A stretch of DNA of 64,000 bases. It comes from Aricia agestis. Its lineage: Eukaryota > Arthropoda > Insecta > Lepidoptera > Lycaenidae. Made by a program: the position numbers and the translations under genes. The stretch lies in contig NC_056418.1 in NCBI RefSeq assembly GCF_905147365.1, positions 9,609,262 to 9,673,261 of the forward strand, in the 5' to 3' direction. Of the stretch, positions 32,701 through 47,000 are shown in pieces (position 1 is the stretch's first letter; every line of letters begins with the position of its first letter). Under the pieces are notes generated by a model. The model saw only the letters and a program-made list of their open reading frames with translations, was not told where the DNA came from and did no database searches.

Positions 32701-34359
32701 AAGTATAGTAATTAGATTTTGAAAACCTTTCTTTTTGAGTGGAAAGGGATGGCTAATAGGGGATGGTGGAGGCCATTGAGCTCGCGAACCAAAGTGAGAG
32801 GGAGCTCAGCGTAGATTAGGTGTAATTATAGTTATAAGTTGATACAAGAATTAGTTGTTAGAGTAAATGGTGTTGAGTTAGTAGCTGTAGTAAGTATTAG
32901 ATGTTTGATTTAGATGTAGGAATAAATGGTGTGATTAGTATTTGTAGAACGTATAAGGTATTGAATTAGATTTAAGAGTAAATGGTGTTGTTAGTTAGTA
33001 GTTGTAGAACGTAAAGTGTATTGAATTAGATGTAAGAGTAAATGGTGTTGTTGGTTAGTAGCTGTAGAATGTAAAGCGTATTGAATTAGATGTAAGAGTA
33101 GATGGTGTTGTTAGTTAGTAGCTGTAGAATGTAAAGCGTATTGAATTAGATGTAAGAGTAAATGGTGTTGTTAGTTAGTAGTTGTAGAACGTAAAGAGTA
33201 TTAAATTAGATGTAAGAGTAAATGGTGTTGTTAGTTAGTAGTTATAGAATGTAAAGCGTATTGAATTAGATGTAAGAGTAAATGGTGTTGTTAGAAAGTA
33301 GTTGTAGAACGAAAAGAGTATTGGATTAGATTTAGTAGTAAATGGTGTTGTTAGTTAGTAGTTGTAGAACGTAAAACGTATTGAATTAGATGTAAGAGTA
33401 AATTGTGTTGTTAGTTAGTAGTTGTAGAACGTAAAGCGTATTGAATTAGATGTAAGAGTAAATGGTATTGTTAGTTAGTAGTTGTAAAACGTAAAGAGTA
33501 TTGAATTAGATGTAAGAGTAAATGGTGTTGTTAGTAAGTAGTTGTAGAACGAAAAGAGTATTGGATTAGATGTAAGAGTAAATGGTGTTGTTAGTTAGTA
33601 GTTGTAGAACGTAAAGAGTATTAAATTAGATGTAAGAGTAAATGGTGTTGTTAGTTAGTAGTTATAGAATGTAAAGCGTATTGAATTAGATGTAAGAGTA
33701 AATGGTGTTGTTAGTTAGTAGTTGTAGAACGTAAAGAGTATTGAATTAGATGTAAGAGTAAATGGTGTTGTTAGTAATAAGTTGTAGAACGTAAAGAGTA
33801 TTGAATTAGATGTAAGAGTAAATGGTATTGTTAGTTAGTAGTTGTAGAATGTAAAGCGTATTGAATTAGATGTAAGAGTAAATGGTGTTGTTAGTTAGTA
33901 GTTGTAAAACGTAAAGAGTATTGAATTAGATGTAAGAGTAAATGGTGTTGTTAGTAAGTAGTTGTAGAACGAAAAGAGTATTGGATTAGATGTAAGAGTA
34001 AATGGTGTTGTTAGTAAGTAGTTGTAGAACGTAAAGTGTATTGAATTAGATTAAGAGTAAATGGTGTTGTTAGTTTGTAGTTATAGAATGTAAAGCGTAT
34101 TGAATTAGATGTAAGAGTAAATGGTGTTGTTAGTTAGTAGTTGTAGAACGTAAAGAGTATTGAATTAGATGTAAGAGTAAATGGTGTTGTTAGTAAGTAG
34201 TTGTAGAACGTAAAGAGTATTGAATTAGATGTAAGAGTAAATGGTATTGTTAGTAAGTAATTGTAGAACGTAAAGAGTATTGAATTAGATGTAAGAGCAA
34301 ATGGTGTTATTAGTTAGTATAGCAATTAGATTTTGAAAACCTTTCTTTTTGAGTGGAAA
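29706..34359. repeat. Satellite super-unit, four blocks, 4,654 bp
   Basis: Blocks 1846, 659, 535, 1614 bp with the same header order as the preceding super-unit, including the rare CTCGCG header and the variant GTATTGATTTAGATT. Near-identical to 23913-28,3xx. Confidence 0.85.
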
Positions 34360-37300
34360 GGGATGGCTAATAGGGGATGGTGGAGGCCATTGAGCTCCCG
34401 AACCAAAGTGAGAGGGAGCTCAGCGTAGATTAGGTGTAATTAGATAAGTTGATACAAGAATTAGTTGTTAGAGTAAATGGTGTTGAGTTAGTAGCTGTAG
34501 TAAGTATTAGATGTTTGATTTAGATGTAGGAATAAATGGTGTGATTAGTAAGTATTTGTAGAACGTATAAGGTATTGAATTAGATTTAGGAGTAAATGGT
34601 GTTGTTAGTTAGTAGTTGTAGAACGTAAAGCGTATTGAATTAGATATAAGAGTAAATGGTGTTGTTAGTTAGTAGCTGTAGAATGTAAAGCGTATTGAAT
34701 TAGATGTAAGAGTAAATGGTGTTGTTAGTTAGTAGTTGTAGAACGTAAAGAGTATTGAATTAGATGTAAGAGTAAATGGTGTTGTTAGAAAGTAGTTGTA
34801 GAACGAAAAGAGTATTGGATTAGATGTAAGAGTAAATGGTGTTGTTAGTAAGTAGTTGTAGAATGTAAAGAGTATTAAATTAGATGTAAGAGTAAATGGT
34901 GTTGTTAGTAAGTAGTTGTAGAACGTAAAGAGTATTGAATAAGATGTAAGAGTAAATGGTATTGTTAGTAGTTATAGAATGTAAAGCGTATTGAATTAGA
35001 TTAAGAGTAAATGGTGTTGTTAGTAAGTAGTTGTAGAACGTAAAGTGTATTGAATTAGATTAAGAGTAAATGGTGTTGTTAGTTAGTAGTTGTAGAACGT
35101 AAAGCGTATTGAATTAGATGTAAGAGTAAATGGTGTTGTTGGTTAGTAGCTGTAGAATGTAAAGCGTATTGAATTAGATGTAAGAGTAAATGGTGTTGTT
35201 AGTTAGTAGTTGTAGAACGTAAAGCGTATTGAATTAGATGTAAGAGTAAATGGTGTTGTTGGTTAGTAGCTGTAGAATGTAAAGCGTATTGAATTAGATG
35301 TAAGAGTAAATGGTGTTGTTAGTTAGTAGCTGTAGAATGTAAAGCGTATTGAATTAGATGTAAGAGTAAATGGTGTTGTTAGTTAGTAGTTGTAGAACGT
35401 AAAGAGTATTAAATTAGATGTAAGAGTAAATGGTGTTGTTAGTTAGTAGTTATAGAATGTAAAGCGTATTGAATTAGATGTAAGAGTAAATGGTGTTGTT
35501 AGTTAGTAGTTGTAAAACGTAAAGAGTATTGAATTAGATGTAAGAGTAAATGGTGTTGTTAGTAAGTAGTTGTAGAACGTAAAGTGTATTGAATTAGATT
35601 AAGAATAAATGGTGTTGTTAGTTAGTAGTTGTAGAACGTAAAGCGTATTGAATTAGATGCAAGAGTAAATGGTGTTGTTAGTTAGTAGTTGTAGAATGTA
35701 AAGCGTATTGAATTAGATGTAAGAGTAAATGGTGTTGTTAGTTAGTAGTTGTAAAACGTAAAGAGTATTGAATTAGATGTAAGAGTAAATGGTGTTGTTA
35801 GTAAGTAGTTGTAGAACGAAAAGAGTATTGGATTAGATGTAAGAGTAAATGGTGTTGTTAGTAAGTAGTTGTAGAACGTAAAGTGTATTGAATTAGATTA
35901 AGAGTAAATGGTGTTGTTAGTAAGTAGTTGTAGAACGTAAAGTGTATTGAATTAGATTAAGAGTAAATGGTGTTGTTAGTTAGTAGTTGTAGAACGTAAA
36001 GCGTATTGAATTAGATGTAAGAGTAAATGGTGTTGTTAGTTAGTAGTTGTAGAACGTAAAGAGTATTGAATTAGATGTAAGAGTAAATGGTGTTGTTAGT
36101 AAGTAGTTGTAGAACGTAAAGAGTATTGAATTAGATGTAAGAGTAAATGGTATTGTTAGTTAGTAATTGTAGAACGTAAAGAGTATTGAATTAGATGTAA
36201 GAGCAAATGGTGTTATTAGTTAGTATAGCAATTAGATTTTGAAAACCTTTCTTTTTGAGTGGAAAGGGATGGCTAATAGGGGATGGTGGAGGCCATTGAG
36301 CTCCCGAACCAAAGTGAGAGGGAGCTCAGCGTAGATTAGGTGTAATTATAGTTATAAGTTGATACAAGAATTAGTTGTTAGAGTAAATGGTGTTGAGTTA
36401 GTAGCTGTAGTAAGTATTAGATGTTTGATTTAGATGTAGGAATAAATGGTGTGATTAGTAAGTATTTGTAGAACGTATAAGGTATTGAATGAGATTTAGG
36501 AGTAAATGGTGTCGTTAGTTAGTAGTTGTAGAACGTAAAGCGTATTGAATTAGATATAAGAGTAAATGGTGTTGTTAGTTAGTAGCTGTAGAATGTAAAG
36601 CGTATTGAATTAGATGTAAGAGTAAATGGTGTTGTTAGTTAGTAGTTGTAGAACGTAAAGCGTATTGAATTAGATGTAAGAGTAAATGGTGTTGTTAGTT
36701 AGTAGTTGTAGAACGTAAAGAGTATTGAATTAGATGTAAGAGTAAATGGTGTTGTTAGTAAGTAGTTGTAGAACGTAAAGAGTATTGAATTAGATGTAAG
36801 AGTAAATGGTATTGTTAGTTAGTAATTGTAGAACGTAAAGAGTATTGAATTAGATGTAAGAGCAAATGGTGTTATTAGTTAGTATAGCAATTAGATTTTG
36901 AAAACCTTTCTTTTTGAGTGGAAAGGGATGGCTAATAGGGGATGGTGGAGGCCATTGAGCTCCCGAACCAAAGTGAGAGGGAGCTCAGCGTAGATAAGGT
37001 GTAATTATAGTTATAAGTTGATACAAGAATTAGTCGTTAGAGTAAATGATGTTGAGTTAGTAGCTGTAGTAAGTATTAGATGTTTGATTGAGATGTAGGA
37101 ATAAATGGTGTGATTGGTATTTGTAGAACGTATAAGGTATTGAATTAGATTTAAGAGTAAATGGTGTTGTTAGTTAGTAGCTGTAGAATGTAAAGCGTAT
37201 TGAATTAGATGTAAGAGTAAATGGTGTTGTTAGTTAGTAGTTGTAGAACGTAAAGAGTATTGAATTAGATGTAAGAGTAAATGGTGTTGTTAGTTAGTAG

Positions 37301-39013
37301 TTATAGAATGTAAAACGTATTGAATTAGATGTAAGAGTAAATGGTGTTGTTAGTTAGTAATTGTAGAACTTAAAGAGTATTGAATTAGATGTAAGAGCAA
37401 ATGGTGTTATTAGTAAGTATAGTAATTAGATTTTGAAAACCTTTCTTTTTGAGTGGAAAGGGATGGCTAATAGGGGATGGTGGAGGCCATTGAGCTCCCG
37501 AACCAAAGTGAGAGGGAGCTCAGCGTAGATTAGGTGTAATTATAGTTATAAGTTGACACAAGAATTAGTTGTTAGAGTAAATGGTGTTGAGTTAGTAGCT
37601 GTAGTAAGTATTAGATGTTTGATTTAGATGTAGGAATAAATGGTGTGATTAGTATTTGTAGAACGTATAAGGTATTGAATTAGATTTAAGAGTAAATGGT
37701 GTTGTTAGTTAGTAGTTGTAGAACGTAAAGCGTATTGAATTAGATGTAAGAGTAAATGGTGTTGTTGGTTAGTAGCTGTAGAATGTAAAGCGTATTGAAT
37801 TAGATGTAAGAGTAGATGGTGTTGTTAGTTAGTAGCTGTAGAATGTAAAGCGTATTGAATTAGATGTAAGAGTAAATGGTGTTGTTAGTTAGTAGTTGTA
37901 GAACGTAAAGAGTATTAAATTAGATGTAAGAGTAAATGGTGTTGTTAGTTAGTAGTTATAGAATGTAAAGCGTATTGAATTAGATGTAAGAGTAAATGGT
38001 GTTGTTAGAAAGTAGTTGTAGAACGAAAAGAGTATTGGATTAGATTTAGTAGTAAATGGTGTTGTTAGTTAGCAGTTGTAGAACGTAAAACGTATTGAAT
38101 TAGATGTAAGAGTAAATGGTATTGTTAGTTAGTAGTTGTAAAACGTAAAGAGTATTGAATTAGATGTAAGAGTAAATGGTGTTGTTAGTAAGTAGTTGTA
38201 GAACGAAAAGAGTATTGGATTAGATGTAAGAGTAAATGGTGTTGTTAGTTAGTAGTTGTAGAACGTAAAGAGTATTAAATTAGATGTAAGAGTAAATGGT
38301 GTTGTTAGTTAGTAGTTATAGAATGTAAAGCGTATTGAATTAGATGTAAGAGTAAATGGTGTTGTTAGTTAGTAGTTGTAGAACGTAAAGAGTATTGAAT
38401 TAGATGTAAGAGTAAATGGTGTTGTTAGTAATAAGTTGTAGAACGTAAAGAGTATTGAATTAGATGTAAGAGTAAATGGTATTGTTAGTTAGTAGTTGTA
38501 GAATGTAAAGCGTATTGAATTAGATGTAAGAGTAAATGGTGTTGTTAGTTAGTAGTTGTAAAACGTAAAGAGTATTGAATTAGATGTAAGAGTAAATGGT
38601 GTTGTTAGTAAGTAGTTGTAGAACGAAAAGAGTATTGGATTAGATGTAAGAGTAAATGGTGTTGTTAGTAAGTAGTTGTAGAACGTAAAGTGTATTGAAT
38701 TAGATTAAGAGTAAATGGTGTTGTTAGTTTGTAGTTATAGAATGTAAAGCGTATTGAATTAGATGTAAGAGTAAATGGTGTTGTTAGTTAGTAGTTGTAG
38801 AACGTAAAGAGTATTGAATTAGATGTAAGAGTAAATGGTGTTGTTAGTAAGTAGTTGTAGAACGTAAAGAGTATTGAATTAGATGTAAGAGTAAATGGTA
38901 TTGTTAGTAAGTAATTGTAGAACGTAAAGAGTATTGAATTAGATGTAAGAGCAAATGGTGTTATTAGTTAGTATAGCAATTAGATTTTGAAAACCTTTCT
39001 TTTTGAGTGGAAA
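34360..39013. repeat. Satellite super-unit, four blocks, 4,654 bp
   Basis: Blocks 1906, 659, 535, 1554 bp. It has the same total as the preceding super-unit, although one block is 60 bp longer and another 60 bp shorter. The fourth header carries GTTGACACAAG instead of GTTGATACAAG, a variant kept in all later copies. Confidence 0.85.
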
Positions 39014-42000
39014 GGGATGGCTAATAGGGGATGGTGGAGGCCATTGAGCTCCCGAACCAAAGTGAGAGGGAGCTCAGCGTAGATTAGGTGTAATTAGATA
39101 AGTTGATACAAGAATTAGTTGTTAGAGTAAATGGTGTTGAGTTAGTAGCTGTAGTAAGTATTAGATGTTTGATTTAGATGTAGGAATAAATGGTGTGATT
39201 AGTAAGTATTTGTAGAACGTATAAGGTATTGAATTAGATTTAGGAGTAAATGGTGTTTTTAGTTAGTAGTTGTAGAACGTAAAGCGTATTGAATTAGATA
39301 TAAGAGTAAATGGTGTTGTTAGTTAGTAGCTGTAGAATGTAAAGCGTATTGAATTAGATGTAAGAGTAAATGGTATTGTTAGTTAGTAGTTGTAGAATGT
39401 AAAGCGTATTGAATTAGATGTAAGAGTAAATGGTGTTGTTAGTTAGTAGTTGTAGAACGTAAAGAGTATTAAATTAGATGTAAGAGTAAATGGTGTTGTT
39501 AGTTAGTAGTTATAGAATGTAAAGCGTATTGAATTAGATGTAAGAGTAAATGGTGTTGTTAGAAAGTAGTTGTAGAACGAAAAGAGTATTGGATTAGATT
39601 TAGTAGTAAATGGTGTTGTTAGTTAGTAGTTGTAGAACGTAAAACGTATTGAATTAGATGTAAGAGTAAATTGTGTTGTTAGTTAGTAGGTGTAGAACGT
39701 AAAGCGTATTGAATTAGATGTAAGAGTAAATGGTATTGTTAGTTAGTAGTTGTAAAACGTAAAGAGTATTGAATTAGATGTAAGAGTAAATGGTGTTGTT
39801 AGTAAGTAGTTGTAGAACGAAAAGAGTATTGGATTAGATGTAAGAGTAAATGGTGTTGTTAGTTAGTAGTTGTAGAACGTAAAGAGTATTAAATTAGATG
39901 TAAGAGTAAATGGTGTTGTTAGTTAGTAGTTATAGAATGTAAAGCGTATTGAATTAGATTAAGAGTAAATGGTGTTGTTAGTAAGTAGTTGTAGAACGTA
40001 AAGTGTATTGAATTAGATTAAGAGTAAATGGTGTTGTTAGTTAGTAGTTGTAGAACGTAAAGCGTATTGAATTAGATGTAAGAGTAAATGGTGTTGTTGG
40101 TTAGTAGCTGTAGAATGTAAAGCGTATTGAATTAGATGTAAGAGTAAATGGTGTTGTTAGTTAGTAGTTGTAGAACGTAAAGCGTATTGAATTAGATGTA
40201 AGAGTAAATGGTGTTGTTGGTTAGTAGCTGTAGAATGTAAAGCGTATTGAATTAGATGTAAGAGTAAATGGTGTTGTTAGTTAGTAGCTGTAGAATGTAA
40301 AGCGTATTGAATTAGATGTAAGAGTAAATGGTGTTGTTAGTTAGTAGTTGTAGAACGTAAAGAGTATTAAATTAGATGTAAGAGTAAATGGTGTTGTTAG
40401 TTAGTAGTTATAGAATGTAAAGCGTATTGAATTAGATGTAAGAGTAAATGGTGTTGTTAGTTAGTAGTTGTAAAACGTAAAGAGTATTGAATTAGATGTA
40501 AGAGTAAATGGTGTTGTTAGTAAGTAGTTGTAGAACGTAAAGTGTATTGAATTAGATTAAGAATAAATGGTGTTGTTAGTTAGTAGTTGTAGAACGTAAA
40601 GCGTATTGAATTAGATGCAAGAGTAAATGGTGTTGTTAGTTAGTAGTTGTAGAATGTAAAGCGTATTGAATTAGATGTAAGAGTAAATGGTGTTGTTAGT
40701 TAGTAGTTGTAAAACGTAAAGAGTATTGAATTAGATGTAAGAGTAAATGGTGTTGTTAGTAAGTAGTTGTAGAACGAAAAGAGTATTGGATTAGATGTAA
40801 GAGTAAATGGTGTTGTTAGTAAGTAGTTGTAGAACGTAAAGTGTATTGAATTAGATTAAGAGTAAATGGTGTTGTTAGTAAGTAGTTGTAGAACGTAAAG
40901 TGTATTGAATTAGATTAAGAGTAAATGGTGTTGTTAGTTAGTAGTTGTAGAACGTAAAGCGTATTGAATTAGATGTAAGAGTAAATGGTGTTGTTAGTTA
41001 GTAGTTGTAGAACGTAAAGAGTATTGAATTAGATGTAAGAGTAAATGGTGTTGTTAGTAAGTAGTTGTAGAACGTAAAGAGTATTGAATTAGATGTAAGA
41101 GTAAATGGTATTGTTAGTTAGTAATTGTAGAACGTAAAGAGTATTGAATTAGATGTAAGAGCAAATGGTGTTATTAGTTAGTATAGCAATTAGATTTTGA
41201 AAACCTTTCTTTTTGAGTGGAAAGGGATGGCTAATAGGGGATGGTGGAGGCCATTGAGCTCCCGAACCAAAGTGAGAGGGAGCTCAGCGTAGATTAGGTG
41301 TAATTATAGTTATAAGTTGATACAAGAATTAGTTGTTAGAGTAAATGGTGTTGAGTTAGTAGCTGTAGTAAGTATTAGATGTTTGATTTAGATGTAGGAA
41401 TAAATGGTGTGATTAGTAAGTATTTGTAGAACGTATAAGGTATTGAATGAGATTTAGGAGTAAATGGTGTCGTTAGTTAGTAGTTGTAGAACGTAAAGCG
41501 TATTGAATTAGATATAAGAGTAAATGGTGTTGTTAGTTAGTAGCTGTAGAATGTAAAGCGTATTGAATTAGATGTAAGAGTAAATGGTGTTGTTAGTTAG
41601 TAGTTGTAGAACGTAAAGCGTATTGAATTAGATGTAAGAGTAAATGGTGTTGTTAGTTAGTAGTTGTAGAACGTAAAGAGTATTGAATTAGATGTAAGAG
41701 TAAATGGTGTTGTTAGTAAGTAGTTGTAGAACGTAAAGAGTATTGAATTAGATGTAAGAGTAAATGGTATTGTTAGTTAGTAATTGTAGAACGTAAAGAG
41801 TATTGAATTAGATGTAAGAGCAAATGGTGTTATTAGTTAGTATAGCAATTAGATTTTGAAAACCTTTCTTTTTGAGTGGAAAGGGATGGCTAATAGGGGA
41901 TGGTGGAGGCCATTGAGCTCCCGAACCAAAGTGAGAGGGAGCTCAGCGTAGATAAGGTGTAATTATAGTTATAAGTTGATACAAGAATTAGTCGTTAGAG

Positions 42001-44031
42001 TAAATGATGTTGAGTTAGTAGCTGTAGTAAGTATTAGATGTTTGATTGAGATGTAGGAATAAATGGTGTGATTGGTATTTGTAGAACGTATAAGGTATTG
42101 AATTAGATTTAAGAGTAAATGGTGTTGTTAGTTAGTAGCTGTAGAATGTAAAGCGTATTGAATTAGATGTAAGAGTAAATGGTGTTGTTAGTTAGTAGTT
42201 GTAGAACGTAAAGAGTATTGAATTAGATGTAAGAGTAAATGGTGTTGTTAGTTAGTAGTTGTAGAATGTAAAACGTATTGAATTAGATGTAAGAGTAAAT
42301 GGTGTTGTTAGTTAGTAGTTGTAGAACTTAAAGAGTATTGAATTAGATGTAAGAGCAAATGGTGTTATTAGTAAGTATAGTAATTAGATTTTGAAAACCT
42401 TTCTTTTTGAGTGGAAAGGGATGGCTAATAGGGGATGGTGGAGGCCATTGAGCTCCCGAACCAAAGTGAGAGGGAGCTCAGCGTAGATTAGGTGTAATTA
42501 TAGTTATAAGTTGACACAAGAATTAGTTGTTAGAGTAAATGGTGTTGAGTTAGTAGCTGTAGTAAGTATTAGATGTTTGATTTAGATGTAGGAATAAATG
42601 GTGTGATTAGTATTTGTAGAACGTATAAGGTATTGAATTAGATTTAAGAGTAAATGGTGTTGTTAGTTAGTAGTTGTAGAACGTAAAGCGTATTGAATTA
42701 GATGTAAGAGTAAATGGTGTTGTTGGTTAGTAGCTGTAGAATGTAAAGCGTATTGAATTAGATGTAAGAGTAAATGGTGTTGTTAGTTAGTAGCTGTAGA
42801 ATGTAAAGCGTATTGAATTAGATGTAAGAGTAAATGGTGTTGTTAGTTAGTAGTTGTAGAACGTAAAGAGTATTAAATTAGATGTAAGAGTAAATGGTGT
42901 TGTTAGTTAGTAGTTATAGAATGTAAAGCGTATTGAATTAGATGTAAGAGTAAATGGTGTTGTTAGAAAGTAGTTGTAGAACGAAAAGAGTATTGGATTA
43001 GATTTAGTAGTAAATGGTGTTGTTAGTTAGCAGTTGTAGAACGTAAAACGTATTGAATTAGATGTAAGAGTAAATTGTGTTGTTAGTTAGTAGGTGTAGA
43101 ACGTAAAGCGTATTGAATTAGATGTAAGAGTAAATGGTATTGTTAGTTAGTAGTTGTAAAACGTAAAGAGTATTGAATTAGATGTAAGAGTAAATGGTGT
43201 TGTTAGTAAGTAGTTGTAGAACGAAAAGAGTATTGGATTAGATGTAAGAGTAAATGGTGTTGTTAGTTAGTAGTTGTAGAACGTAAAGAGTATTGAATTA
43301 GATGTAAGAGTAAATGGTGTTGTTAGTTAGTAGTTATAGAATGTAAAGCGTATTGAATTAGATGTAAGAGTAAATGGTGTTGTTAGTTAGTAGTTGTAGA
43401 ACGTAAAGAGTATTGAATTAGATGTAAGAGTAAATGGTGTTGTTAGTAATAAGTTGTAGAACGTAAAGAGTATTGAATTAGATGTAAGAGTAAATGGTAT
43501 TGTTAGTTAGTAGTTGTAGAATGTAAAGCGTATTGAATTAGATGTAAGAGTAAATGGTGTTGTTAGTTAGTAGTTGTAAAACGTAAAGAGTATTGAATTA
43601 GATGTAAGAGTAAATGGTGTTGTTAGTAAGTAGTTGTAGAACGAAAAGAGTATTGGATTAGATGTAAGAGTAAATGGTGTTGTTAGTAAGTAGTTGTAGA
43701 ACGTAAAGTGTATTGAATTAGATTAAGAGTAAATGGTGTTGTTAGTTTGTAGTTATAGAATGTAAAGCGTATTGAATTAGATGTAAGAGTAAATGGTGTT
43801 GTTAGTAAGTAGTTGTAGAACGTAAAGAGTATTGAATTAGATGTAAGAGTAAATGGTGTTGTTAGTAAGTAGTTGTAGAACGTAAAGAGTATTGAATTAG
43901 ATGTAAGAGTAAATGGTATTGTTAGTTAGTAATTGTAGAACGTAAAGAGTATTGAATTAGATGTAAGAGCAAATGGTGTTATTAGTTAGTATAGCAATTA
44001 GATTTTGAAAACCTTTCTTTTTGAGTGGAAA
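39014..44031. repeat. Satellite super-unit, four blocks, 5,018 bp
   Basis: Blocks 2210, 659, 535, 1614 bp with the same header order. The first block is longer than in neighbouring units and looks like a fusion of two block types. Confidence 0.8.
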
Positions 44032-47000
44032 GGGATGGCTAATAGGGGATGGTGGAGGCCATTGAGCTCCCGAACCAAAGTGAGAGGGAGCTCAGCGTAG
44101 ATTAGGTGTAATTAGATAAGTTGATACAAGAATTAGTTGTTAGAGTAAATGGTGTTGAGTTAGTAGCTGTAGTAAGTATTAGATGTTTGATTTAGATGTA
44201 GGAATAAATGGTGTGATTAGTAAGTATTTGTAGAACGTATAAGGTATTGAATTAGATTTAGGAGTAAATGGTGTTGTTAGTTAGTAGTTGTAGAACGTAA
44301 AGCGTATTGAATTAGATATAAGAGTAAATGGTGTTGTTAGTTAGTAGCTGTAGAATGTAAAGCGTATTGAATTAGATGTAAGAGTAAATGGTATTGTTAG
44401 TTAGTAGTTGTAGAATGTAAAGCGTATTGAATTAGATGTAAGAGTAAATGGTGTTGTTAGTTAGTAGTTGTAGAACGTAAAGAGTATTAAATTAGATGTA
44501 AGAGTAAATGGTGTTGTTAGTTAGTAGTTATAGAATGTAAAGCGTATTGAATTAGATGTAAGAGTAAATGGTGTTGTTAGAAAGTAGTTGTAGAACGAAA
44601 AGAGTATTGGATTAGATTTAGTAGTAAATGGTGTTGTTAGTTAGTAGTTGTAGAACGTAAAACGTATTGAATTAGATGTAAGAGTAAATTGTGTTGTTAG
44701 TTAGTAGGTGTAGAACGTAAAGAGTATTGAATTAGATGTAAGAGTAAATGGTGTTGTTAGTTAGTAGTTGTAAAACGTAAAGAGTATTGAATTAGATGTA
44801 AGAGTAAATGGTGTTGTTAGTAAGTAGTTGTAGAACGAAAAGAGTATTGGATTAGATGTAAGAGTAAATGGTGTTGTTAGTTAGTAGTTGTAGAACGTAA
44901 AGAGTATTGAATTAGATGTAAGAGTAAATGGTGTTGTTAGTTAGTAGTTATAGAATGTAAAGCGTATTGAATTAGATGTAAGAGTAAATGGTGTTGTTAG
45001 TTAGTAGTTGTAGAACGTAAAGAGTATTGAATTAGATGTAAGAGTAAATGGTGTTGTTAGTAATAAGTTGTAGAACGTAAAGAGTATTGAATTAGATGTA
45101 AGAGTAAATGGTATTGTTAGTTAGTAGTTGTAGAATGTAAAGCGTATTGAATTAGATGTAAGAGTAAATGGTGTTGTTAGTTAGTAGTTGTAAAACGTAA
45201 AGAGTATTGAATTAGATGTAAGAGTAAATGGTGTTGTTAGTAAGTAGTTGTAGAACGAAAAGAGTATTGGATTAGATGTAAGAGTAAATGGTGTTGTTAG
45301 TAAGTAGTTGTAGAACGTAAAGTGTATTGAATTAGATTAAGAGTAAATGGTGTTGTTAGTTTGTAGTTATAGAATGTAAAGCGTATTGAATTAGATGTAA
45401 GAGTAAATGGTGTTGTTAGTTAGTAGTTGTAGAACGTAAAGAGTATTGAATTAGATGTAAGAGTAAATGGTGTTGTTAGTAAGTAGTTGTAGAACGTAAA
45501 GAGTATTGAATTAGATGTAAGAGTAAATGGTATTGTTAGTAAGTAATTGTAGAACGAAAAGAGTATTGGATTAGATGTAAGAGTAAATGGTGTTGTTAGT
45601 AAGTAGTTGTAGAACGTAAAGTGTATTGAATTAGATTAAGAGTAAATGGTGTTGTTAGTTTGTAGTTATAGAATGTAAAGCGTATTGAATTAGATGTAAG
45701 AGTAAATGGTGTTGTTAGTTAGTAGTTGTAGAACGTAAAGAGTATTGAATTAGATGTAAGAGTAAATGGTGTTGTTAGTAAGTAGTTGTAGAACGTAAAG
45801 TGTATTGAATTAGATTAAGAGTAAATGGTGTTGTTAGTTTGTAGTTATAGAATGTAAAGCGTATTGAATTAGATGTAAGAGTAAATGGTGTTGTTAGTTA
45901 GTAGTTGTAGAACGTAAAGAGTATTGAATTAGATGTAAGAGTAAATGGTGTTGTTAGTTAGTAGTTGTAAAACGTAAAGAGTATTGAATTAGATGTAAGA
46001 GTAAATGGTGTTGTTAGTAAGTAGTTGTAGAACGAAAAGAGTATTGGATTAGATGTAAGAGTAAATGGTGTTGTTAGTAAGTAGTTGTAGAACGTAAAGT
46101 GTATTGAATTAGATTAAGAGTAAATGGTGTTGTTAGTTTGTAGTTATAGAATGTAAAGCGTATTGAATTAGATGTAAGAGTAAATGGTGTTGTTAGTTAG
46201 TAGTTGTAGAACGTAAAGAGTATTGAATTAGATGTAAGAGTAAATGGTGTTGTTAGTAAGTAGTTGTAGAACGTAAAGAGTATTGAATTAGATGTAAGAG
46301 TAAATGGTATTGTTAGTAAGTAATTGTAGAACGTAAAGAGTATTGAATTAGATGTAAGAGCAAATGGTGTTATTAGTTAGTATAGCAATTAGATTTTGAA
46401 AACCTTTCTTTTTGAGTGGAAAGGGATGGCTAATAGGGGATGGTGGAGGCCATTGAGCTCCCGAACCAAAGTGAGAGGGAGCTCAGCGTAGATTAGGTGT
46501 AATTAGATAAGTTGATACAAGAATTAGTTGTTAGAGTAAATGGTGTTGAGTTAGTAGCTGTAGTAAGTATTAGATGTTTGATTTAGATGTAGGAATAAAT
46601 GGTGTGATTAGTAAGTATTTGTAGAACGTATAAGGTATTGAATTAGATTTAGGAGTAAATGGTGTTGTTAGTTAGTAGTTGTAGAACGTAAAGCGTATTG
46701 AATTAGATATAAGAGTAAATGGTGTTGTTAGTTAGTAGCTGTAGAATGTAAAGCGTATTGAATTAGATGTAAGAGTAAATGGTGTTGTTAGTTAGTAGTT
46801 GTAGAACGTAAAGAGTATTGAATTAGATGTAAGAGTAAATGGTGTTGTTAGAAAGTAGTTGTAGAACGAAAAGAGTATTGGATTAGATGTAAGAGTAAAT
46901 GGTGTTGTTAGTAAGTAGTTGTAGAATGTAAAGAGTATTAAATTAGATGTAAGAGTAAATGGTGTTGTTAGTAAGTAGTTGTAGAACGTAAAGAGTATTG

